From assembly GCA_030386875.1 (NCBI GenBank), contig CM059559.1, positions 6,569,177 through 6,633,176 of the forward strand: a stretch of 64,000 nt of DNA. Direction: 5' to 3'. The position numbers were made by a program, and so were the translations under genes. Numbering within the stretch: position 1 is the first letter of the stretch; every line of letters begins with the position of its first letter. Shown piece after piece: positions 53,576 to 64,000 of this stretch. The DNA comes from Morinoia aosen. Taxonomy: Eukaryota; Arthropoda; Malacostraca; Amphipoda; Talitridae. Under the pieces are notes generated by a model, which was not told the DNA's origin, made no database searches, and worked only from the letters and a program-made list of their open reading frames with translations.

Positions 53576-54179
53576 CAGGCAACTTCGGAGCAACGGCTCA
53601 AAAACGACGCGGGTCTCATGCATGGAAATGAAAAAAAAACAAATTGTGTATCCAAAACCTTCATCCTCAAATGCGAGGTACTTGGCGTGTAGAGTCGCAA
53701 GTTCGACGTTAACGAATTCGCATCACCACAAGAAAGATTCTAAAGTAAAAATTAATTAATCTTATATCCTATAGAGACAAAATTATAAAAGTAGTACAGG
53801 CACGGCGCGAAAAAGACCCCGCACAAAAACACACAAAAAAATTGACAATTACTTACAGCGAAGAAAAACTCCACGCACTTGTTTTTGTATTCGTCATTTC
53901 ACGAGTGACAATTCTAACAAGAAATGAAGAAACCAAGTCGCTGCACGCACGCGACCAACACAAGCGAGAACACAGCGAGGAGCAGCACAACGTACGAACA
54001 ACATGCACGCACAAAAAAGCGTGTCAGAACGTACGTGTTTATTAAGAAGCAGCGGCTGTAAGAAATTTCTGAAGCGCAGGGGGGGAGGGGGGGGGGGGGG
54101 GGGGGAGGGCGAGCGCCTTTATTGGACCATCGCTGCGTCATGACGCGTTACGGGGAGAGTGGCGGCACTTTCCCGGCCC
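53576..54179. other. Unique AT-rich spacer with G-run
   Basis: Unique sequence, no gene recognised. 54079-54111 is an almost pure G-run of about 30 bases interrupted by two A. Confidence 0.6.
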
Positions 54180-54672
54180 TCTCCAGTGGTCCTTTTCCTG
54201 CAGCCTTCTACTCTCCACTGGTCCTTTTCCTGCAGCCTTCTACTCTCCACTGGTCCTTTTCCTGCAGCCTTCTACTCTCCACTGGTCCTTTTCCTGCAGC
54301 CTTCTACTCTCCACTGGTCCTTTTCCTGCAGCCTTCTACTCTCCACTGGTCCTTTTCCTGCAGACTTCTACTCTCCACTGGTCCTTTTCCTGCAGCCTTC
54401 TACTCTCCACTGGTCCTTTTCCTGCAGCCTTCTACTCTCCACTGGTCCTTTTCCTGCAGCCTTCTACTCTCCACTGGTCCTTTTCCTGCAGCCTTCTACT
54501 CTCCACTGGTCCTTTTCCTGCAGCCTTCTACTCTCCACTGGTCCTTTTCCTGCAGCCTTCTACTCTCCACTGGTCCTTTTCCTGCAGCCTTCTACTCTCC
54601 ACTGGTCCTTTTCCTGCAGCCTTCTACTCTCCACTGGTCCTTTTCCTGCAGCCTTCTACTCTCCACTGGTCC
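54180..54672. repeat. 32-bp tandem array with a PstI site per unit
   Basis: About 15 copies of a 32-bp unit: CTGGTCCTTTTCCTGCAG then CCTTCTACTCTCCA. CTGCAG is in nearly every unit (one has CTGCAGA). Confidence 0.96.
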
Positions 54673-54769
54673 TGTTCCTTCACCCTTCTTCACTGCTGGT
54701 GGTCCTTTTCTCTCACCCTTCCTCCTTCCCGCGTCTGATTTCTCCCCTTTCTCTAGAGCCTCTTCTATT

Positions 54770-57700
54770 TGCTCTTCACCGTCTTCCTTTGGCCCTTCAC
54801 CGTCTTCCTTTGGCCCTTCACCGTCTTCCTTTGGCCCTGCACCGTCTTCCTTTGGCCCTTCACCGTCTTCCTTTGGCCCTTCACCGTCTTCCTTTGGCCC
54901 TTCACCGTCTTCCTTTGGCCCTTCACCGTCTTCCTTTGGCCCTTCACCGTCTTCCTTTGGCCCTGCACCGTCTTCCTTTGGCCCTGCACCGTCTTCCTTT
55001 GGCCCTTCACCGTCTTCCTTTGGCCCTTCACCGTCTTCCTTTGGCCCTTCACCGTCTTCCTTTGGCCCTTCACCGTCTTCCTTTGGCCCTTCACCGTCTT
55101 CCTTTGGCCCTTCACCGTCTTCCTTTGGCCCTTCACCGTCTTCCTTTGGCCCTTCACCGTCTTCCTTTGGCCCTTCACCGTCTTCCTTTGGCCCTGCACC
55201 GTCTTCCTTTGGCCCTGCACCGTCTTCCTTTGGCCCTGCACCGTCTTCCTTTGGCCCTTCACCGTCTTCCTTTGGCCCTGCACCGTCTTCCTTTGGCCCT
55301 TCACCGTCTTCCTTTGGCCCTTCACCGTCTTCCTTTGGCCCTTCACCGTCTTCCTTTGGCCCTGCACCGTCTTCCTTTGGCCCTTCACCGTCTTCCTTTG
55401 GCCCTTCACCGTCTTCCTTTGGCCCTTCACCGTCTTCCTTTGGCCCTTCACCGTCTTCCTTTGGCCCTGCACCGTCTTCCTTTGGCCCTGCACCGTCTTC
55501 CTTTGGCCCTTCACCGTCTTCCTTTGGCCCTTCACCGTCTTCCTTTGGCCCTTCACCGTCTTCCTTTGGCCCTTCACCGTCTTCCTTTGGCCCTTCACCG
55601 TCTTCCTTTGGCCCTTCACCGTCTTCCTTTGGCCCTTCACCGTCTTCCTTTGGCCCTTCACCGTCTTCCTTTGGCCCTTCACCGTCTTCCTTTGGCCCTG
55701 CACCGTCTTCCTTTGGCCCTGCACCGTCTTCCTTTGGCCCTGCACCGTCTTCCTTTGGCCCTTCACCGTCTTCCTTTGGCCCTGCACCGTCTTCCTTTGG
55801 CCCTTCACCGTCTTCCTTTGGCCCTTCACCGTCTTCCTTTGGCCCTTCACCGTCTTCCTTTGGCCCTTCACCGTCTTCCTTTGGCCCTTCACCGTCTTCC
55901 TTTGGCCCTGCACCGTCTTCCTTTGGCCCTGCACCGTCTTCCTTTGGCCCTGCACCGTCTTCCTTTGGCCCTTCACCGTCTTCCTTTGGCCCTGCACCGT
56001 CTTCCTTTGGCCCTGCACCGTCTTCCTTTGGCCCTTCACCGTCTTCCTTTGGCCCTTCACCGTCTTCCTTTGGCCCTGCACCGTCTTCCTTTGGCCCTGC
56101 ACCGTCTTCCTTTGGCCCTTCACCGTCTTCCTTTGGCCCTGCACCGTCTTCCTTTGGCCCTGCACCGTCTTCCTTTGGCCCTGCACCGTCTTCCTTTGGC
56201 CCTTCACCGTCTTCCTTTGGCCCTTCACCGTCTTCCTTTGGCCCTGCACCGTCTTCCTTTGGCCCTGCACCGTCTTCCTTTGGCCCTTCACCGTCTTCCT
56301 TTGGCCCTTCACCGTCTTCCTTTGGCCCTTCACCGTCTTCCTTTGGCCCTTCACCGTCTTCCTTTGGCCCTGCACCGTCTTCCTTTGGCCCTGCACCGTC
56401 TTCCTTTGGCCCTTCACCGTCTTCCTTTGGCCCTTCACCGTCTTCCTTTGGCCCTTCACCGTCTTCCTTTGGCCCTTCACCGTCTTCCTTTGGCCCTTCA
56501 CCGTCTTCCTTTGGCCCTTCACCGTCTTCCTTTGGCCCTGCACCGTCTTCCTTTGGCCCTGCACCGTCTTCCTTTGGCCCTTCACCGTCTTCCTTTGGCC
56601 CTTCACCGTCTTCCTTTGGCCCTTCACCGTCTTCCTTTGGCCCTGCACCGTCTTCCTTTGGCCCTTCACCGTCTTCCTTTGGCCCTTCACCGTCTTCCTT
56701 TGGCCCTGCACCGTCTTCCTTTGGCCCTGCACCGTCTTCCTTTGGCCCTGCACCGTCTTCCTTTGGCCCTGCACCGTCTTCCTTTGGCCCTTCACCGTCT
56801 TCCTTTGACCCTTCACCGTCTTCCTTTGGCCCTTCACCGTCTTCCTTTGACCCTGCACCGTCTTCCTTTGGCCCTGCACCGTCTTCCTTTGGCCCTTCAC
56901 CGTCTTCCTTTGGCCCTTCACCGTCTTCCTTTGGCCCTTCACCGTCTTCCTTTGGCCCTGCACCGTCTTCCTTTGGCCCTTCACCGTCTTCCTTTGGCCC
57001 TTCACCGTCTTCCTTTGGCCCTGCACCGTCTTCCTTTGGCCCTGCACCGTCTTCCTTTGGCCCTTCACCGTCTTCCTTTGGCCCTGCACCGTCTTCCTTT
57101 GGCCCTTCACCGTCTTCCTTTGGCCCTTCACCGTCTTCCTTTGGCCCTTCACCGTCTTCCTTTGGCCCTGCACCGTCTTCCTTTGGCCCTGCACCGTCTT
57201 CCTTTGGCCCTGCACCGTCTTCCTTTGGCCCTGCACCGTCTTCCTTTGGCCCTTCACCGTCTTCCTTTGACCCTTCACCGTCTTCCTTTGACCCTGCACC
57301 GTCTTCCTTTGGCCCTGCACCGTCTTCCTTTGGCCCTTCACCGTCTTCCTTTGGCCCTTCACCGTCTTCCTTTGGCCCTGCACCGTCTTCCTTTGGCCCT
57401 TCACCGTCTTCCTTTGGCCCTTCACCGTCTTCCTTTGGCCCTTCACCGTCTTCCTTTGGCCCTTCACCGTCTTCCTTTGGCCCTGCACCGTCTTCCTTTG
57501 GCCCTTCACCGTCTTCCTTTGGCCCTTCACCGTCTTCCTTTGGCCCTGCACCGTCTTCCTTTGGCCCTTCACCGTCTTCCTTTGGCCCTTCACCGTCTTC
57601 CTTTGGCCCTTCACCGTCTTCCTTTGGCCCTGCACCGTCTTCCTTTGGCCCTGCACCGTCTTCCTTTGGCCCTGCACCGTCTTCCTTTGGCCCTGCACCG

Positions 57701-59625
57701 TCTTCCTTTGGCCCTTCACCGTCTTCCTTTGACCCTTCACCGTCTTCCTTTGACCCTGCACCGTCTTCCTTTGGCCCTGCACCGTCTTCCTTTGGCCCTT
57801 CACCGTCTTCCTTTGGCCCTTCACCGTCTTCCTTTGGCCCTGCACCGTCTTCCTTTGGCCCTTCACCGTCTTCCTTTGGCCCTTCACCGTCTTCCTTTGG
57901 CCCTTCACCGTCTTCCTTTGGCCCTGCACCGTCTTCCTTTGGCCCTGCACCGTCTTCCTTTGGCCCTTCACCGTCTTCCTTTGACCCTGCACCGTCTTCC
58001 TTTGGCCCTTCACCGTCTTCCTTTGACCCTGCACCGTCTTCCTTTGGCCCTGCACCGTCTTCCTTTGGCCCTGCACCGTCTTCCTTTGGCCCTTCACCGT
58101 CTTCCTTTGGCCCTTCACCGTCTTCCTTTGGCCCTTCACCGTCTTCCTTTGGCCCTTCACCGTCTTCCTTTGGCCCTGCACCGTCTTCCTTTGGCCCTGC
58201 ACCGTCTTCCTTTGGCCCTTCACCGTCTTCCTTTGACCCTGCACCGTCTTCCTTTGGCCCTTCACCGTCTTCCTTTGACCCTGCACCGTCTTCCTTTGGC
58301 CCTGCACCGTCTTCCTTTGGCCCTGCACCGTCTTCCTTTGGCCCTGCACCGTCTTCCTTTGACCCTGCACCGTCTTCCTTTGGCCCTTCACCGTCTTCCT
58401 TTGGCCCTGCACCGTCTTCCTTTGGCCCTGCACCGTCTTCCTTTGGCCCTTCACCGTCTTCCTTTGACCCTGCACCGTCTTCCTTTGGCCCTGCACCGTC
58501 TTCCTTTGGCCCTTCACCGTCTTCCTTTGACCCTGCACCGTCTTCCTTTGGCCCTTCACCGTCTTCCTTTGGCCCTGCACCGTCTTCCTTTGGCCCTGCA
58601 CCGTCTTCCTTTGGCCCTTCACCGTCTTCCTTTGACCCTGCACCGTCTTCCTTTGGCCCTGCACCGTCTTCCTTTGGCCCTTCACCGTCTTCCTTTGGCC
58701 CTTCACCGTCTTCCTTTGGCCCTGCACCGTCTTCCTTTGGCCCTTCACCGTCTTCCTTTGACCCTGCACCGTCTTCCTTTGGCCCTGCACCGTCTTCCTT
58801 TGGCCCTTCACCGTCTTCCTTTGGCCCTTCACCGTCTTCCTTTGGCCCTTCACCGTCTTCCTTTGGCCCTTCACCGTCTTCCTTTGGCCCTGCACCGTCT
58901 TCCTTTGGCCCTTCACCGTCTTCCTTTGGCCCTTCACCGTCTTCCTTTGACCCTGCACCGTCTTCCTTTGGCCCTTCACCGTCTTCCTTTGGCCCTGCAC
59001 CGTCTTCCTTTGGCCCTGCACCGTCTTCCTTTGGCCCTGCACCGTCTTCCTTTGGCCCTTCACCGTCTTCCTTTGGCCCTTCACCGTCTTCCTTTGACCC
59101 TGCACCGTCTTCCTTTGGCCCTTCACCGTCTTCCTTTGGCCCTGCACCGTCTTCCTTTGGCCCTGCACCGTCTTCCTTTGGCCCTGCACCGTCTTCCTTT
59201 GGCCCTGCACCGTCTTCCTTTGGCCCTGCACCGTCTTCCTTTGGCCCTGCACCGTCTTCCTTTGGCCCTGCACCGTCTTCCTTTGACCCTGCACCGTCTT
59301 CCTTTGACCCTGCACCGTCTTCCTTTGGCCCTGCACCGTCTTCCTTTGACCCTGCACCGTCTTCCTTTGACCCTTCACCGTCTTCCATTGGCCCTGCACC
59401 ATCTTCCTTTGGCCCTGCACCGTCTTCCTTTGGCCCTCCACCGTCTTCCTTTGACCCTGCACCGTCTTCCTTTGGCCCTGCACCGTCTTCCTTTGACCCT
59501 GCACCGTCTTCCTTTGGCCGTGCACCGTCTTCCTTTGGCCCTTCACCGTCTTCCTTTTGCCCTGCACCGTCTTCCTTTGGCCCTGCACAGTCTTCCTTTG
59601 GCCCTGCACCGTCTTCCTTTATCCT
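54770..59625. repeat. 21-bp tandem array
   Basis: About 231 copies of a 21-bp unit: CCGTCTTCCTTTGGCCC then TTCA or TGCA, with a TTTGACCC variant. The period is divisible by three, so heptapeptide repeats (GPSPSSF plus strand, KEDGEGP minus strand) extend for more than 1600 residues in several frames on both strands. Higher-order structure of 462 and 252 bp is visible from the GACCC variant. Confidence 0.98.
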
Positions 59626-59764
59626 TCCATCACTTTCAATACCTGAGTTACATACCACAGGTAACCTAGACGTAGACTCCCCCCCCTTTTTTACGTAATT
59701 CTTTTCACACCAATGCACACACAGTCCCTGTAAATACTGATGACACGCACAAATACCAGGCAAC
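59626..59764. other. Unique bridge between the 21- and 17-bp arrays
   Basis: About 140 bp of unique sequence that happens to be open on the minus strand, fusing the two arrays into one 3001-codon frame (54592-63597). Confidence 0.7.
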
Positions 59765-62700
59765 AACTCCCACACGGCACCCACTCCCACACGACACCCA
59801 CTCCCACACGACACCCACTTCCACACGACACCCACTCCCACACGACACCCACTCCCACACGACACCCACTTCCACACGACACCCACTCCCACACGACACC
59901 CACTCCCACACGGCACCCACTCCCACACGGCACCCACTCCCACACGGCACCCACTCCCACACGGCACCCACTCCCACACGGCACCCACTCCCACACGGCA
60001 CCCACTCCCACACGGCACCCACTCCCACACGGCACCCACTCCCACACGACACCCACTCCCACACGACACCCACTCCCACACGACACCCACTTCCACACGA
60101 CACCCACTCCCACACGACACCCACTCCCACACGACACCCACTCCCACACGACACCCACTCCCACACGACACCCACTCCCACACGACACCCACTCCCACAC
60201 GACACCCACTCCCACACGGCACCCACTCCCACACGGCACCCACTTCCACACGACACCCACTCCCACACGGCACCCACTCCCACACGACACCCACTCCCAC
60301 ACGGCACCCACTCCCACACGATACCCACTCCCACACGACACCCACTCCCACACGACACCCACTCCCACACGGCACCCACTCCCACACGGCACCCACTCCC
60401 ACAAGGCACCCACTCCCACACGGCACCCACTCCCACACGGCACCCACTCCCACACGGCACCCACTCCCACACGGCACCCACTCCCACACGGCACCCACTC
60501 CCACACGGCACCCACTCCCACACGGCACCCACTCCCACACGGCACCCACTCCCACACGGCACCCACTCCCACACGGCACCCACTCCAACACGACACCCAC
60601 TCCAACACGACACCCACTCCAACACGACACCCACTCCAACACGACACCCACTCCCACACGACACCCACTCCCACACGACACCCACTCCCACACGGCACCC
60701 ACTCCCACACGGCACCCACTCCCACACGGCACCCACTCCCACACGGCACCCACTCCCACACGGCACCCACTCCCACACGACACCCACTCCCACACGACAC
60801 CCACTCCCACACGACACCCACTCCCACACGACACCCACTCCCACACGGCACCCACTCCCACACGGCACCCACTCCCACACGGCACCCACTCCCACACGGC
60901 ACCCACTCCCTCCCACACGGCACCCACTCCCTCCCACACGGCACCCACTCCCTCCCACACGGCACCCACTCCCACACGGCACCCACTCCCACACGGCACC
61001 CACTCCCACACGACACCCACTCCCACACGACACCCACTCCCACACGACACCCACTCCCACACGACACCCACTCCCACACGACACCCACTCCCACACGACA
61101 CCCACTCCCACACGACACCCACTCCCACACGACACCCACTCCCACACGACACCCACTCCCACACGACACCCACTCCCACACGACACACACTCCCACACGA
61201 CACACACTCCCACACGACACACACTCCCACACGACACATGCACTCCCACACAACACATGCACTCCCACACAACACATGCACTCCCACACAACACCCACTC
61301 CCACACGGCACCCACTCCCACACGACACCCACTCCCACACGGCACCCACTTCCACACGACACCCACTCCCACACGGCACCCACTCCCACACGACACCCAC
61401 TCCCACACGACACCCACTCCCACACGACACCCACTCCCACACGACACCCACTCCCACACGACACCCACTCCCACACGACACCCACTCCCACACGACACCC
61501 ACTCCCACACGACACCCACTCCCACACGGCACCCACTCCCACACGGCACCCACTCCCACACGGCACCCACTCCCACACGGCACCCACTCCCACACGACAC
61601 CCACTCCCACACGGCACCCACTCCCACACGACACCCACTCCCACACGACACCCACTCCCACACGACACCCACTCCCACACGGCACCCACTCCCACACGAC
61701 ACCCACTCCCACACGACACCCACTCCCACACGACACCCACTCCCACACGACACCCACTCCCACACGACACCCACTCCCACACGACACCCACTCCCACACG
61801 GCACCCACTCCCACACGGCACCCACTCCCACACGGCACCCACTCCCACACGGCACCCACTCCCACACGGCACCCACTCCCACACGGCACCCACTCCCACA
61901 CGGCACCCACTCCCACACGGCACCCACTCCCACACGACACCCACTCCCACACGACACCCACTCCCACACGGCACCCACTCCCACACGGCACCCACTCCCA
62001 CACGGCACCCACTCCCACACGGCACCCACTCCCACACGGCACCCACTCCCACACGACACCCACTCCCACACGACACCCACTCCCACACGACACCCACTCC
62101 CACACGACACCCACTCCCACACGACACCCACTCCCACACGGCACCCACTCCCACACGGCACCCACTCCCACACGGCACCCACTCCCACACGGCACCCACT
62201 CCCACACGGCACCCACTCCCACACGACACCCACTCCCACACGACACCCACTCCCACACGGCACCCACTCCCACACGGCACCCACTCCCACACGGCACCCA
62301 CTCCCACACGGCACCCACTCCCACACGGCACCCACTCCCACACGGCACCCACTCCCACACGACACCCACTCCCACACGACACCCACTCCCACACGACACC
62401 CACTCCCACACGACACCCACTCCCACACGACACCCACTCCCACACGACACCCACTCCCACACGACACCCACTCCCACACGACACCCACTCCCACACGACA
62501 CCCACTCCCACACGACACCCACTCCCACACGACACCCACTCCCACACGACACCCACTCCCACACGACACCCACTCCCACACGACACCCACTCCCACACGA
62601 CACCCACTCCCACACGACACCCACTCCCACACGACACCCACTCCCACACGACACCCACTCCCACACGACACCCACTCCCACACGACACACTTCCACACGA

Positions 62701-64000
62701 CACATGCACTCCCACACGACACCCACTCCCACACGGCACCCACTCCCACACGGCACCCACTCCCACACGGCACCCACTTCCACACGACACCCACTCCCAC
62801 ACGGCACCCACTCCCACACGACACCCACTCCCACACGGCACCCACTCCCACACGATACCCACTCCCACACGACACCCACTCCCACACGACACCCACTCCC
62901 ACACGGCACCCACTCCCACACGGCACCCACTCCCACACGGCACCCACTCCCACACGGCACCCACTCCCACACGGCACCCACTCCCACACGGCACCCACTC
63001 CCACACGGCACCCACTCCCACACGACACCCACTCCCACACGGCACCCACTCCCACACGGCACCCACTCCCACACGGCACCCACTCCCACACGGCACCCAC
63101 TCCCACACGGCACCCACTCCCACACGGCACCCACTCCAACACGGCACCCACTCCAACACGACACCCACTCCAACACGACACCCACTCCCACATGACACCC
63201 ACTCCCACACGACACCCACTCCCACACGGCACCCACTCCCACACGGCACCCACTCCCACACGGCACCCACTCCCACACGGCACCCACTCCCACACGGCAC
63301 CCACTCCCACACGACACCCACTCCCACACGACACCCACTCCCACACGACACCCACTCCCACACGACACCCACTCCCACACGACACCCACTCCCACACGGC
63401 ACCCACTCCCACACGGCACCCACTCCCACACGGCACCCACTCCCACACGGCACCCACTCCCTCCCACACGGCACCCACTCCCTCCCACACGGCACCCACT
63501 CCCACACGGCACCCACTCCCACACGACACCCACTCCCACACGACACCCACTCCCACACGACACCCACTCCCACACGACACCCACTCCCACACGACACCCA
63601 CTCTCACACGACACCCACTCCCACACGACACCCACTCCCACACGACACCCACTCCCACACGACACCCACTCCCACACGACACCCACTCCCACACGACACC
63701 CACTCCCACACGACACACACTCCCACACGACACACACTCCCACACGACACACACTCCCACACGACACATGCACTCCCACACGACACATGCACTCCCACAC
63801 AACACATGCACTCCCACACAACACCCACTCCCACACGGCACCCACTCCCACACGACACCCACTCCCACACGGCACCCACTCCCACACGGCACCCACTTCC
63901 ACACGACACCCACTTCCACACGACACCCACTCCCACACGGCACCCACTCCCACACGACACCCACTCCCACACGACACCCACTCCCACACGACACCCACTC
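59765..64000. repeat. 17-bp tandem array, continues past the window
   Basis: About 249 copies of CCACTCCCACACGACAC, with GGCAC versus GACAC as the main alternation and rarer variants: CACTTCC, CACTCCAAC, GATAC, CTCCCTCCC (21-bp unit), ACACACTCC, and ACATGCACTCC. Long blocks of each type. The minus frames of 1429-1435 residues are repeat artefacts. The array is cut by the window end. Confidence 0.98.

Noticed and set aside
54122-59698. 1858- and 1836-codon plus-strand frames of heptapeptide repeats
   Set aside because: Produced by the 32- and 21-bp arrays. Two plus frames and two minus frames are open at once and no non-repeat domain exists.
1-64000. CRISPR arrays
   Set aside because: All regular repeats here are head-to-tail without unique spacers, and the surrounding DNA is eukaryotic in character.

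Overview
The window reads as nuclear, non-coding eukaryotic DNA, most likely from an arthropod and probably an insect. The taxon call is an inference from TTAA-flanked (piggyBac-type) MITEs, hAT-type MITE ends, an LTR and the AT-rich background between GC-rich arrays. I see no operon, ribosome binding site, tRNA gene, rRNA gene or CRISPR array. Apart from one weak candidate exon I see no host gene. About two thirds of the window (my sum is roughly 44 kb of 64 kb) is tandem repeat: more than 40 separate minisatellite arrays with different units of 9 to 42 bp. The very long open frames, including one of 3001 codons on the minus strand and one of 1858 codons on the plus strand, come from stop-free repeat units and should not be annotated as proteins.

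Layout. 0-10 kb: 20-, 31-, 9- and 21/23-bp arrays, a hAT transposase fossil and a truncated hAT-like MITE (1.1-1.66 kb), two TTAA MITEs side by side (3.3-3.85 kb), then a 4.75-kb decamer array (4.5-9.24 kb). 10-20 kb: arrays of 13, 24, 11, 22 and 30 bp separated by short unique pieces, a fold-back hairpin and TTAA MITE copies. 20-26 kb: the richest interspersed-repeat segment, with four copies of a ~360-bp SINE-like family, a 26-bp array, a solo LTR inserted in one SINE-like copy, and a small cysteine-rich open frame (25561-25890, minus). 26-33 kb: a run of C-rich arrays (12, 15, 16, 19 bp), a 1.9-kb 14-bp array and a 37/74-bp array. 32.9-38.75 kb: about 150 copies of a 39-bp unit with an exact 1872-bp internal duplication. 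39-54 kb: arrays of 42, 17, 40, 16, 17, 26, 16, 42, 18 and 22 bp among SINE-like copies and MITEs. 54-64 kb: a 32-bp array, about 230 copies of a 21-bp unit, and about 250 copies of a 17-bp unit running off the end.

The most informative relationships are historical. A TTAA MITE sits exactly in the TTAA of a SINE-like copy, and the MITE's own 3' end has expanded into a 1-kb array of 26-bp units (46.0-47.3 kb). This is a readable case of a minisatellite born from a transposon end. A second MITE is nested in another SINE-like copy (52.6-52.9 kb). A third SINE-like copy sits inside a minisatellite with a 13-bp target duplication (42.15-42.51 kb), which gives the family its exact boundaries. Several large arrays show block homogenisation and higher-order duplications of 0.4 to 2.5 kb. 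No pathway or gene system is encoded here. The interest lies in how such a dense set of unrelated arrays arises and is kept.
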